From a virus, in IMG/VR virus record IMGVR_UViG_3300028678_000007, positions 1 to 41,417 of that record: a stretch of DNA of 41,417 bases, one strand, 5' to 3'. Every line of letters starts with the position of its first letter. The first letter of the stretch is position 1. The notes under the pieces were generated by a model. The model was not told the origin of the DNA. It ran no database searches and saw only the letters and a program-made list of their open reading frames with translations. A program made the position numbers and the translations under genes. Below, one piece after another: positions 16,285-23,530 of the stretch.

Positions 16285-16953
16285 TTATACCTGATTAAAC
16301 GGAATTTTCTTTTGGCCTTCCCGATAGGCATCGCCGCGTTCCAGGCCTGCGCACAGACGAATGAACTGCGTCATCGCTTCGGAATACTTCTGTTCATAGT
16401 AGCCGACCATATCGGCCTCGGCTTTCATGAATAGATTAGCCACTCGAATAGCGCCATAAAGTAACACGTTAGGAAAAGAGTCTGATAACCAAGTACGGCC
16501 CGTAGCCGCCACGGTAATGCTCTCAGGATTATAATTGTAATGGAGTTCAACTTCATAGCTAGCGTCCGGGGTGGGGGCGGTAATCAAAGTCAACTCGTTC
16601 AAGTCCAAGATGGACGGTCCAAATAGCGCATAAAATTTAGGTTGCCCATACACCGACGGGTTCGGATAGGCCTCACGCATAAAACTCACGTCTTTGTTCA
16701 ATAAATAACTGTACACGCCCGCCGCATCAACCACCGCCAGTGAATAGACACTCAAGAAGTCCAACGGGCAGCTCAAGTATTTGTTGTGCGCCGTCAAGTG
16801 CCCCGTGACATTACGCCGCAGTGTCGGGATATTGACGGAGTTATATATTTCAAGTTCTGCGGTCGTGATAAACATCGGGATATTCGAGACAAACAGCGCC
16901 TCGGTGTTCTCTAAGAGGTCTTGAATAGCCTGAGAAATCTCGGTGTAATTCAT
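16285..16953 (-). CDS. Head-to-tail adaptor-like protein
   Basis: This 222-residue protein begins N-Y-T-E-I-S-Q-A-I-Q-D-L-L-E-N-T, with F-I-T-T-A-E-L-E-I-Y-N soon after. This helical start is usual for phage adaptor (gp4/gp11-like) proteins. It continues with L-S-C-P-L-D-F-L-S-V-Y-S-L and a Y-E-V-E-L-H-Y-N-Y-N-P-E strand region, then a C-terminal helix pair. It lies between adaptor-region small genes and tail genes. The fit is by pattern, length and place. Confidence 0.6.
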   Translation of the reverse strand: MNYTEISQAIQDLLENTEALFVSNIPMFITTAELEIYNSVNIPTLRRNVTGHLTAHNKYLSCPLDFLSVYSLAVVDAAGVYSYLLNKDVSFMREAYPNPSVYGQPKFYALFGPSILDLNELTLITAPTPDASYEVELHYNYNPESITVAATGRTWLSDSFPNVLLYGAIRVANLFMKAEADMVGYYEQKYSEAMTQFIRLCAGLERGDAYREGQKKIPFNQV

Positions 16954-16956
16954 GGC

Positions 16957-17109
16957 TTAACCTAGCGGTCCTCGCACCATTTTGCCCTTCGTAGCTGCGC
17001 CATAACCGCGCATCATGATACCACTGGTCTTCGGGTTGTCCTTCACCGCATTAGGCGGGTTCGGGACTGTTTTAGCCGTACCCGCTTGTTTGCCTTTTTT
17101 CTCTGCCAT
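16957..17109 (-). CDS. Small basic protein with R-G-Y-G-A-A-T-K-G-K-M-V motif
   Basis: This 50-residue peptide starts at the ATG at 17109, 7 bases from AGGAG; a second ATG directly upstream is possible. It is Lys/Gly/Pro-rich. Its C-terminus I-M-I-R-G-Y-G-A-A-T-K-G-K-M-V-R-G resembles motifs in the 60- and 75-residue proteins and in the 439-residue virion protein. It lies three bases upstream of the adaptor gene start. The repeated motif suggests a shared binding partner. Confidence 0.6.
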   Translation of the reverse strand: MAEKKGKQAGTAKTVPNPPNAVKDNPKTSGIMMRGYGAATKGKMVRGPLG

Positions 17110-17118
17110 CATCTTCTC

Positions 17119-17238
17119 CTAACTAAAATAACTGGCGGCCAATAACACCAGCATCGCCAGTCCTACTGCCGTATAAAGCACCCGTAGCCGCCGGGTGTCG
17201 TCCTTGCGAATCTCTATTTCGTCGTCACCTAAAAACAT
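17119..17238 (-). CDS. Small single-pass membrane protein
   Basis: This 39-residue peptide has an acidic/basic N-terminus (G-D-D-E-I-E-I-R-K-D-D-T-R-R) and a C-terminal membrane helix (V-L-Y-T-A-V-G-L-A-M-L-V-L-L-A-A). Its ATG overlaps the TAA of the preceding 55-residue gene by one base. Small membrane proteins like this in phage operons can be holin-related, but there is no decisive motif. Confidence 0.6.
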   Translation of the reverse strand: MFLGDDEIEIRKDDTRRLRVLYTAVGLAMLVLLAASYFS

Positions 17239-17405
17239 TACAGCTTGTCCGGTAAAGTGACCCCTAAAGCGCCTGCGACTGCGCCGCCAATAGCCCACAC
17301 GGTCTCGGGATTAGTCCCCATCGCCGGTGCGAAAATACTCAAGATGCTGGTGAGTATCCAGACGATGCCCCGCTTGGTGCTGGGCTCGGTCCAATTAACG
17401 TTCAT
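17238..17405 (-). CDS. Small two-helix membrane protein, holin candidate
   Basis: This 55-residue protein has two hydrophobic segments, G-I-V-W-I-L-T-S-I-L-S-I-F-A-P and V-W-A-I-G-G-A-V-A-G-A-L-G-V-T-L, joined by a short polar turn. The length and topology fit a small class II-like holin or a virion membrane peptide. It is coupled on both sides by TAATG overlaps. No other gene near the endolysin is a better holin, but the endolysin lies 11 kb away. Confidence 0.55.
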   Translation of the reverse strand: MNVNWTEPSTKRGIVWILTSILSIFAPAMGTNPETVWAIGGAVAGALGVTLPDKL

Positions 17406-17587
17406 TAGCCTGCCCTCTGATTATTTCTACGCGCCACCCCTCTGCCGACCTTTTTCATATCAAGGGATGATACACCAGACGTCGTTAAACCGCCAGACTC
17501 TGCGGCGACTACGCGGCTGCCGCTGCCTATCATCTTGCCTTTTGTGTGGCCCTTCTTGGCTACACCATCAATTCCACTTTTACTCAT
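17405..17587 (-). CDS. Small basic protein with G-I-D-G-V-A-K-K-G-H-T-K-G-K-M-I motif
   Basis: This 60-residue protein starts at the ATG at 17587, 7 bases after AGGAG; an in-frame GTG precedes it. The N-terminal motif is shared with the 75-residue protein (G-I-D-G-V-A-T-K-G-K-T-R-G-K-I-I) and with the 50-residue protein. The C-terminus ends V-G-R-G-V-A-R-R-N-N-Q-R-A-G. It is very basic, which fits contact with DNA or with an acidic virion surface. Function not known. Confidence 0.6.
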   Translation of the reverse strand: MSKSGIDGVAKKGHTKGKMIGSGSRVVAAESGGLTTSGVSSLDMKKVGRGVARRNNQRAG

Positions 17588-17597
17588 CACACTTCTC

Positions 17598-17990
17598 CTA
17601 ACCTGCTAATACTGATGCTACGGACCCGACGCTAATTAAGGCATTGGGTGTTAATACGGTGTCGAACTGGGACGCGCCGCCGACTGGACTGAAGCCCCAC
17701 TGGAATATGCGATATCCTGAACTTGGGTAGCCATACACATTAACCCCGGCTTCATAGCGTCCAAGGTCGGGGCGGGGATTGCGTAAGCCCTGTGGGTCAT
17801 AGACAGGCCGCTCCCCAAGCCGAAGCTGCGGGTGACTGGGCTCCCAATCACTTTTGCAGACAAGGATTTGCGTCAGCGTATTTTTAATCATAATACGCTT
17901 TAAATCTTTTAACTTAAAGCGTTGTCCACACCTATCGCAGAGTCCCCAAGCCTGCTTACCTTCGGCGTATTTAACAGCCACTGCGCCCAC
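17598..17990 (-). CDS. Zinc-ribbon-containing phage protein
   Basis: This 130-residue protein has an N-terminal C-D-R-C-G-Q-R-F knuckle (residues 18-25) and a later Cys in L-V-C-K-S-D-W-E-P, a partial zinc ribbon. An H-P-Q-L-R-L-G-E-R-P-V-Y-D-P-Q segment follows. Similar small proteins accompany adaptor genes in environmental podophages. It overlaps the 244-residue gene by 20 bp, so the two are probably co-translated. Confidence 0.55.
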   Translation of the reverse strand: MGAVAVKYAEGKQAWGLCDRCGQRFKLKDLKRIMIKNTLTQILVCKSDWEPSHPQLRLGERPVYDPQGLRNPRPDLGRYEAGVNVYGYPSSGYRIFQWGFSPVGGASQFDTVLTPNALISVGSVASVLAG

Positions 17991-18705
17991 CGAATATTTG
18001 CGGTGTTAGGTGCAAAGAAGCCTTTTCGCGGTCTTCATTCATCGCATTTTTCAGCTGCTCGTCGTAATCCGCCTTAAGGAACATCATCCGCTGTGGGTCC
18101 ATCCCTTGTATCTTGGGGGCGATGTAATAGGCCAAGCCTGATATCAGCGCAGGCAAGAACCGGAAAGGGATGTCCTGGACATTGGATGCGTCCCCAGGAT
18201 TTTGTAAGCGTCTCAGCCGCCAGTAAATCAAAGTGTATTGTCCATCAGGCGGACTGGCCGTCGGCCAAATATTAATCGTTGGGTACGCCACGCCCGTGGT
18301 CGGGTAGTTGGCGCCACTCTGACGATTTATCCAAATTTGAATCGGTTTGCCCTGCGCGTTTTTGTTGGGCAACGCGGCATAGGTAGAAGATGATATGCGC
18401 GTGATGGTGATGTCTTGCTGGTTCTGACCTGTTCCCGTTCTGATAACATGGTCAAGCAAATCGACAGTATCTACAGGCAGCGAGTAAGTTATCTGCCCGG
18501 TGACTAACGGGATGGTACCGGACTCCAAGGTCCACAAATTAATCCCGAGGTTGCTCCAAGCAGCGAGGAGGAGCTGCAAACTTCTACGTGCTGATTTGAA
18601 ATCCCAGCCGCTGCGTAGCTCTGAGGAACATCTGGCCATTGCCTCTTCAACTATGTCAGCAAGGTCAAAATTGCCATCACTTAGTCCGCTTGTTTGCTCA
18701 GTCAT
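17971..18705 (-). CDS. Tail/neck adaptor-like protein
   Basis: This 244-residue protein begins with an acidic helix (D-L-A-D-I-V-E-E-A-M-A-R-C) and S-A-R-R-S-L-Q-L-L-L-A-A-W-S-N-L-G-I-N-L-W. It then has P-L-V-T-G-Q-I-T-Y-S-L-P and a D-Q-N/I-T-I-T-R-I-S-S-S-T-Y beta region. This pattern is common in podophage neck or tail-tubular-A-like proteins that sit beneath the portal. It is coupled by ATGA to a small basic gene upstream and overlaps the zinc-ribbon gene. Confidence 0.6.
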   Translation of the reverse strand: MTEQTSGLSDGNFDLADIVEEAMARCSSELRSGWDFKSARRSLQLLLAAWSNLGINLWTLESGTIPLVTGQITYSLPVDTVDLLDHVIRTGTGQNQQDITITRISSSTYAALPNKNAQGKPIQIWINRQSGANYPTTGVAYPTINIWPTASPPDGQYTLIYWRLRRLQNPGDASNVQDIPFRFLPALISGLAYYIAPKIQGMDPQRMMFLKADYDEQLKNAMNEDREKASLHLTPQIFGGRSGC

Positions 18706-18842
18706 CGCTTTAGCTCGCGCTCAGTGCCGTTAAACACCGGCGGCAACTTGGTCACCGGTACGGGGTTAGACTTGTGCTTGTGGTGCTTGTTAGGCTTCTT
18801 AGATGATTTTCCCACGGGTTTTTCCTTTCGTGGCAACGCCAT
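18702..18842 (-). CDS. Small Lys/His-rich protein
   Basis: The likely start is the ATG at 18842 (46 residues). It overlaps the end of the 75-residue gene in another frame, and its stop overlaps the 244-residue gene as ATGA. The central K-S-S-K-K-P-N-K-H-H-K-H-K-S run is strongly basic. The frame is open further upstream, but that part is the shadow of the overlapping gene. Moderate support: the coupling is good, the composition unusual. Confidence 0.45.
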   Translation of the reverse strand: MALPRKEKPVGKSSKKPNKHHKHKSNPVPVTKLPPVFNGTERELKR

Positions 18843-19026
18843 CAATACCGCCGCCCTTCGCTTTCTTGACCTTACCCCCACAGGCGAACCTGCTTTTTGA
18901 AGCTGCTTCGCCCGGCTCGGACTTCTCCTTTTTAGCATAGGCCGCTTTGGACTTTACCGATTTCTTTTCGGCTTTTTCTTCCGCTTTGGATTCGGCGCCG
19001 CCGAATAATTTAAATTTTTTGCTCAT
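18799..19026 (-). CDS. Small Lys/Glu/Ala-rich protein with G-I-D-G-V-A-T-K-G-K-T-R-G motif
   Basis: This 75-residue protein starts at the ATG at 19026, with GGGGGA upstream. Most of it is a charged helix (A-E-E-K-A-E-K-K-S-V-K-S-K-A-A-Y-A-K-K-E-K). It ends with the motif shared by three other proteins of this window. The start lies just after the stop of the membrane coiled-coil gene. Function unknown; the shared motif points to virion assembly. Confidence 0.6.
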   Translation of the reverse strand: MSKKFKLFGGAESKAEEKAEKKSVKSKAAYAKKEKSEPGEAASKSRFACGGKVKKAKGGGIDGVATKGKTRGKII

Positions 19027-19027
19027 T

Positions 19028-19423
19028 TTAGTGTCCCCCACCCATTAACATTTTTATTTGTTCTTCGACCGTTTCGTTGATGTCTTCTTGTCTTTTGATA
19101 AACTGCGCCGCATCGTTATGGTGAATCAATACCGAATCGCGGAGTGTTGTGTATTCTGTGTAGCCCCAGACAAACAGCCCGGCAATACAGCCGCTTAATA
19201 CACTGACAATCATGGCGAACCATTGCCATGAGTTCAGGGCTTTAATGACCATCGTTTCGTGGCTGTCCAGCTTGGCGCGTATATCTTTTTGTGTCGCTTC
19301 CTGCTTTTCTGCGTAATCGTCAAAACGCTGAATAATGGCACTTACCCGTTCAGTCAGCGTATAAACCAAACCCATTGCAGCCCGGTCGTCTGCCCTGCGT
19401 TGTGGGTAATCGTCGTTATTCAT
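19028..19423 (-). CDS. Membrane-anchored coiled-coil protein
   Basis: This 131-residue protein has an N-terminal charged coiled coil (about 20-60), one membrane helix (W-F-A-M-I-V-S-V-L-S-G-C-I-A-G-L-F-V-W, about 69-87) and a second short charged helix ending M-L-M-G-G-G-H. The layout resembles small phage inner-membrane proteins such as holin-like or spanin-like partners, but no family motif is decisive. Its ATGA overlap with the pectate lyase gene ties it to the exported cluster. Confidence 0.6.
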   Translation of the reverse strand: MNNDDYPQRRADDRAAMGLVYTLTERVSAIIQRFDDYAEKQEATQKDIRAKLDSHETMVIKALNSWQWFAMIVSVLSGCIAGLFVWGYTEYTTLRDSVLIHHNDAAQFIKRQEDINETVEEQIKMLMGGGH

Positions 19424-20811
19424 AAGCCACCCGCGTAAGACTCTCGATTGGCGCCAGATTTCTGGATAATACGTGTTTTTAAAGCATCATTAGCAGGCTC
19501 AATATCTGCTGTGTAGGTAATTCTATTCATCGGAAATAATCCATATTGAGTGACTTTTGCCCCGTTCAATAAATAATGGCCTTCTGACTTTATCCCCAGT
19601 GCTGTATCTGTTGGAAAATAATAATCTCTATTATTTGTTATCTGTTTAGTACCTGAGCCAATGGGCTCATAAATATTCCCTTGCCCGTAATAAGCAGCGC
19701 CTTGGTTAATCGTAACAGGGGCTTCGCTCCAAGCGGCTGTCGCATAACTGTTCCATTCGTGGATAGTTGAACCTTTGGAATGCGCCCTTGGGTTGCGTGT
19801 TGTGCAATTATCCCAAAAATTGTGGTGCATACTGATTCTGGTAAATACTGTTAATTTGTTACCTGTGTTGTGCGTTTCGCTGCCGGTACTAAAACCTCGG
19901 CTATTGGGCGCTTTAAAACGGTTCCAGCTGATTGTTATGCCAGTCAGCCCTTGGGTTGTCGCATCAAGTCCCGTACTTGAGTTGTTATATACGGCAATCG
20001 GTTGGCCTGATGTGCTGCCAGAAGACTGCCCACTGAACGTACAATGATCCACCCAAACATTATAAGAGCCGTAGGATATGAATATTGCGCTGCCATTCGG
20101 GATATTATCTTTAAACGTGATGTTCTTGATAATAATATTATTTTTGCCAGCCGTACCGATTGACGCTCTTGTTATAGTTATATTTGCGCCTGCTCCATCA
20201 AGCGTAACATCACCATTTTTCAAGTACATATAGGGGGATGACGAAGAAGCAGGAGGCATTGATAGTGTTGCCGTTAATCCTGGCTTGAAAGTAATTACAC
20301 GTTTCCCTGGCCTGTTAAGATAATCATAAAGTGAGCCTGCGCCGCTATTAGCGCCTGTTGTTACAACATAATGAGTTCCACCTGCGCCTCCGGTAACGCC
20401 TGCTACGGCTGCAAAGCCTTGTAGTTCTGAAGTAGCTGGTGGTACGATTGGCGATTCTACCGTTATAATCTTGGTTAATCGGTTATTGGCTTCATCAGAC
20501 TCGGCAATCCGATTCATATTATCGGCAAAAGCGGTAACAACATAATTCCCGCTGGTTAATGGCTTGGCTGTTGTCGAGCTCAATGTCATTGTTGCGCCAG
20601 GCGCAATAGAGCCCATAACTTTTCCGTAACTATGTTCTACCCCAACGATAAGGAATGAAACACTGATATAGGTCTTGGGTGTTGCCGTGGTGCCTTGATT
20701 TTTGAGTATGCTGGTAAACTTGCCATTGGCATAATCCAATGACGTAACGACAATATCAGGGTCGGCAAATGCCTGGAATGAGAGTAACAGTAAGGCTATT
20801 ATTTTCCACAT
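19420..20811 (-). CDS. Secreted pectate lyase (PL1-like) with CARDB domain
   Basis: This 463-residue protein has a Sec signal peptide (M-W-K-I-I-A-L-L-L-L-S-F-Q-A-F-A, cleavage near residue 16). Residues about 18-118 are a CARDB-type beta sandwich with L-K-N-Q-G and A-E-S-D-E-A-N-N. Residues about 130-440 are a right-handed beta-helix of the pectate lyase PL1 type: V-W-V-D-H-C (252-257), I-S-W-N-R-F (294-299), H-H-N-F-W-D-N (329-335), R-N-P-R (339-342) and H-E-W-N (351-354). PL1 enzymes cut polygalacturonate-like chains by beta-elimination. The signal peptide argues for export from the host rather than virion assembly, unusual for a phage depolymerase. Confidence 0.85.
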   Translation of the reverse strand: MWKIIALLLLSFQAFADPDIVVTSLDYANGKFTSILKNQGTTATPKTYISVSFLIVGVEHSYGKVMGSIAPGATMTLSSTTAKPLTSGNYVVTAFADNMNRIAESDEANNRLTKIITVESPIVPPATSELQGFAAVAGVTGGAGGTHYVVTTGANSGAGSLYDYLNRPGKRVITFKPGLTATLSMPPASSSSPYMYLKNGDVTLDGAGANITITRASIGTAGKNNIIIKNITFKDNIPNGSAIFISYGSYNVWVDHCTFSGQSSGSTSGQPIAVYNNSSTGLDATTQGLTGITISWNRFKAPNSRGFSTGSETHNTGNKLTVFTRISMHHNFWDNCTTRNPRAHSKGSTIHEWNSYATAAWSEAPVTINQGAAYYGQGNIYEPIGSGTKQITNNRDYYFPTDTALGIKSEGHYLLNGAKVTQYGLFPMNRITYTADIEPANDALKTRIIQKSGANRESYAGGL

Positions 20812-21152
20812 AGCAGCATGGCCTTATCATAAGCCTGTCTGGGACTTAAGCCCCGGTAATGGGTATCACTGTACGGCCCAGACGTTAAGCCCGAATTGAC
20901 TGAATAGAGTAATGGGGCATTAGCACAGCCATTAGTTATCGTGCAGTTTACGTATTTATCCCATTCCAGTGTTTCATGCAGTTGGTATTGCACATTAGAC
21001 ATAGCTTGGCCGGCATCTTCCCAAGCGAGTTGTTCACAGTCTTTAGGTGCCGCCCCACAATCGGTAATCAGTACCAGAAGGATGAAAGGCAGGACAAAGA
21101 CAACCAGAAAGGTGGCCTTTATAGAGTCCAGTATTAGTTCAAATGTTTTCAT
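20799..21152 (-). CDS. Membrane-anchored cysteine-rich protein
   Basis: This 117-residue protein starts at the ATG at 21152 behind GAGGTGG. It has an N-terminal hydrophobic helix (A-T-F-L-V-V-F-V-L-P-F-I-L-L-V-L-I) followed by a polar domain with five Cys (D-C, D-C, N-C, G-C, L-C), likely disulphide-bonded in the periplasm. The residue before the first Cys is Asp, a poor lipobox, so an uncleaved anchor is more likely. The gene overlaps the pectate lyase start and the 46-residue gene end. No family recognised. Confidence 0.6.
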   Translation of the reverse strand: MKTFELILDSIKATFLVVFVLPFILLVLITDCGAAPKDCEQLAWEDAGQAMSNVQYQLHETLEWDKYVNCTITNGCANAPLLYSVNSGLTSGPYSDTHYRGLSPRQAYDKAMLLCGK

Positions 21153-21279
21153 CATCAACCACCTCTATAATTATCATGTAGCAGCCAGAATCAACAGATA
21201 CAAACCACCCAACTACTAGAGGTACAAGTACCACTAAAAGAACTATGCCAAACAAAATCCAAGCTATTATTTCAAACAT
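21139..21279 (-). CDS. Small membrane peptide
   Basis: This 46-residue peptide is dominated by one hydrophobic helix (F-E-I-I-A-W-I-L-F-G-I-V-L-L-V-V-L-V-P-L) followed by G-W-F-V-S-V-D-S and an acidic tail E-V-V-D-D-E-N-I. Its ATG lies one base after the JAMM lipoprotein's stop, and its stop overlaps the next gene by 14 bp. Tight packing on both sides supports it being translated. Confidence 0.55.
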   Translation of the reverse strand: MFEIIAWILFGIVLLVVLVPLVVGWFVSVDSGCYMIIIEVVDDENI

Positions 21280-21280
21280 A

Positions 21281-21712
21281 TCAATATATCCAGTTAACGT
21301 CTGACGTTCCTACGACTACATAAGCCGCCGTGACGTGTGTTTGTGCCATCATCGCATCGAATTTATCCGCATTATCCAAGTCTATGCCACTGGGTTTGGC
21401 AAAATATTCACGGGGATGGTTATGTGCCAGAATCACCTGATTGCATTTCAATACAGCGCAGTCGATTACGATTTTTAATCCGTTTGTAGCCACGTCAGTA
21501 CGGCTGCCTTCAGCGACAACCTCATCGCCTAGGTATCTGTCATCTCGGTAGTAAATGGCGCGTGACTGTTCGTTTAAGACATTTTTATACTGGGTTAGTA
21601 AATAATAGTTAACCGTCTCTTTGTTAAAGCGAGCGGGTAGCGTAGTCACCGGCTTATAGGTGTCGTACTGTGCCGTGCAGCTAGCTAAAAGAAAGAGAAC
21701 TAAAAGCCTCAT
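21281..21712 (-). CDS. Lipoprotein with JAMM (JAB/MPN, RadC-like) metallopeptidase motif
   Basis: This 143-residue protein starts with a lipoprotein signal, L-F-L-L-A-S-C12, so the mature protein should be lipid-anchored at Cys12. The C-terminal half has A-H97-N-H99-P-(x7)-S108-x-x-D111, the zinc ligands of the JAMM motif, with Glu68 a candidate for the upstream acid. JAMM domains are isopeptidases or RadC-like proteins and also occur in phage tail assembly peptidases (lambda K), but a lipid-anchored form is unusual. ATGA coupling to the fibre gene. Activity is inferred from motif only. Confidence 0.72.
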   Translation of the reverse strand: MRLLVLFLLASCTAQYDTYKPVTTLPARFNKETVNYYLLTQYKNVLNEQSRAIYYRDDRYLGDEVVAEGSRTDVATNGLKIVIDCAVLKCNQVILAHNHPREYFAKPSGIDLDNADKFDAMMAQTHVTAAYVVVGTSDVNWIY

Positions 21713-23193
21713 GTCAACATCCCGACAATAGTTGCTGTGGGCAACGCTGAAGCATAGTAAGTAAAATTGCTGATATTAACCAGCCCGCCATTAAGCAGTA
21801 GGATAGTCGTTGGAACGGCGATGCCGGTATACTCCGTTGGCGTTGCGCCACCTGCTGCCGTGTACAAATACGTGCTGCCATCCGTTACTGCATTGTTATA
21901 TTGCAGCGCATACGTCCCTGCAGTCGGTAAAGTAAGGTTAAATGTACCAAAGGGGCTAGGCGTTCTGAACGCCTGCCCAGAAGCGGTAATGACAAACGTG
22001 CCTTGCTGGGTGTTGTACCAGCTTAAGCCTGCGCCCGTGAAACTGGCTACATCGGCTGCACGCGCCGTATTATTCGGTATGAAGCTAGACATAGAAGCAC
22101 CCGCTTCAAACTGCCCGTTGGTATTAGTCCCTGCAAAGGTGAGCGTCAACGTGCCAGCGGTTGCGGTAACAGTTAGAGATACTCGTGTCGTTGCGCCTGT
22201 GCCGGTTAATGTGCCGGTTGCTGTTCCCGATAGCGTACAAGTGCCAGTTCCCCACATTGAAACCGTGTAAGTCTGTGCGGTTGTGGTGATGTTCTGTGTT
22301 GCGGGTGTAGCAGGTATTAGCAGTAAATTCGTCCGCGCTTCTTCGGCCAGCAGGGTGATGGTATTGATTAGCGGTGTGCCTGCGGCTTCGGTGACGACGT
22401 TAGATGCAACCGTATTGCCATTAGTCGTTGTGAAATACTTAACGCCATCAACGCCTGCGCCGTGATATGGGTAGCTCAGAACGCCGATTGAGACGTCTGC
22501 ACTTGGGTTCTGATTGGATTGGCCTGTTACGTTTTCGACTAATGGGCTCCATATTTCTATTTTGTCACCAGAAACAGCGACATCAATACCTACATAACAC
22601 GACGTACTTGCGGCTGTTGATTTTATAGAAAATCGTTTCCACGTTGAACTGAGTGCTGACGTTATATCTGCACTTGAGTTGCCCTGATAGTTGAATAAAT
22701 TAACTGCACCTGTCCCTGTATTTCTGCGTAACCAAAATGCACTAACAATAGTTGCACCGCTTGGCACGGTTAGTAACTTAAAAAATTGTCCATGTGCTCC
22801 AGTTGCGGTAAATACCCAGGCTGTCGTTGTTCCATCTGGTGCGATTGCGGTCTGTGCCGAAGTAATGGAAGACAGTGCCCATCCAGCGGCGGCTGTCAAT
22901 GTAGCAGAATTAGGTACTAAATTCTCAACCCGCCGAGCCCCCGGAAAGCGCACCTCGTTAACTTTAGCTGTCTTAACAAGCCCTTCAAAGTCAACCACTG
23001 TGCCTGTCGTGCTGCGCGTAAACGTCAGCCGTGAGTCTATCTGGGGTGTGGTCGCGTAGTTATACGCGAGTGCAGTCGAATTGTACTGTACCACTTCACC
23101 TGACCCGCCCAGGCCGCCGGGCGCGTAGACATTAAGCGCCGTGCCTTGGGTGGTGTTGGCGTAGTTGGCGACGCCGGAGTTGCCGATGGGCAT
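21709..23193 (-). CDS. Tail fibre/adhesin with carbohydrate-binding-like domains
   Basis: This 494-residue protein has a first region with R-L-T-F-T-R-S-T-T-G-T-V-V-D (about 54-67) and A-R-R-V-E-N-L-V-P-N-S. A jelly-roll-like domain follows at about 93-230 with W-K-R-F-S-I-K-S. After E-E-A-R-T-N-L-L-L (about 284-292) comes a Thr-rich repeat-like zone, with a second beta domain at 370-494. The E-A-R-T-N-L and F-T-R motifs are frequent in phage host-binding proteins that carry carbohydrate-binding modules. It precedes the lipoprotein gene with ATGA overlap. Confidence 0.6.
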   Translation of the reverse strand: MPIGNSGVANYANTTQGTALNVYAPGGLGGSGEVVQYNSTALAYNYATTPQIDSRLTFTRSTTGTVVDFEGLVKTAKVNEVRFPGARRVENLVPNSATLTAAAGWALSSITSAQTAIAPDGTTTAWVFTATGAHGQFFKLLTVPSGATIVSAFWLRRNTGTGAVNLFNYQGNSSADITSALSSTWKRFSIKSTAASTSCYVGIDVAVSGDKIEIWSPLVENVTGQSNQNPSADVSIGVLSYPYHGAGVDGVKYFTTTNGNTVASNVVTEAAGTPLINTITLLAEEARTNLLLIPATPATQNITTTAQTYTVSMWGTGTCTLSGTATGTLTGTGATTRVSLTVTATAGTLTLTFAGTNTNGQFEAGASMSSFIPNNTARAADVASFTGAGLSWYNTQQGTFVITASGQAFRTPSPFGTFNLTLPTAGTYALQYNNAVTDGSTYLYTAAGGATPTEYTGIAVPTTILLLNGGLVNISNFTYYASALPTATIVGMLT

Positions 23194-23194
23194 G

Positions 23195-23521
23195 TTAGCC
23201 GCCTACCACGCCGGACTGAATAACGACAGCATCGACTGAACCTGTTCCTGCGGTAATATTAAAACGTATGGCGGCAACGGGGAATGCATAGTTGCCGTCT
23301 TGCGTAGTCGATACCCCGACGACGGTCGGATGGTTGAACCAATTACCGCTGGCTGCGACATACGTCGAAGCAAACACATCATCAAAGGTGTGCTGAACGG
23401 AGTAGGTAGCCGTACCGGTGACAACCGCACCAAACCCGACATTGAACGGGCTGATATAGGTGTCCATGACAATCGGAGGTGATACGGCAACCCCGACGAC
23501 TTTAGCTGTCTGGCGTCTCAT
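23195..23521 (-). CDS. Small structural protein
   Basis: This 108-residue beta-rich protein (M-D-T-Y-I-S-P-F-N-V-G-F-G-A-V-V-T-G, then T-Y-S-V-Q-H-T-F-D-D-V-F) ends with F-N-I-T-A-G-T-G-S-V-D-A-V-V-I-Q-S-G. Similar short proteins with a Y-x-V-Q-x-T-x-D-D element are found beside fibres and decoration proteins. It starts nine bases after the stop of the GNVTG-repeat protein gene. Probable virion component; exact role unknown. Confidence 0.5.
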   Translation of the reverse strand: MRRQTAKVVGVAVSPPIVMDTYISPFNVGFGAVVTGTATYSVQHTFDDVFASTYVAASGNWFNHPTVVGVSTTQDGNYAFPVAAIRFNITAGTGSVDAVVIQSGVVGG

Positions 23522-23530
23522 GACAGCTCC

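Noticed and set aside
18702-18938. Longer version of the 46-residue Lys/His-rich gene
   Set aside because: The upstream 32 codons lie within the 75-residue gene, whose C-terminal motif is clearly the coding frame.
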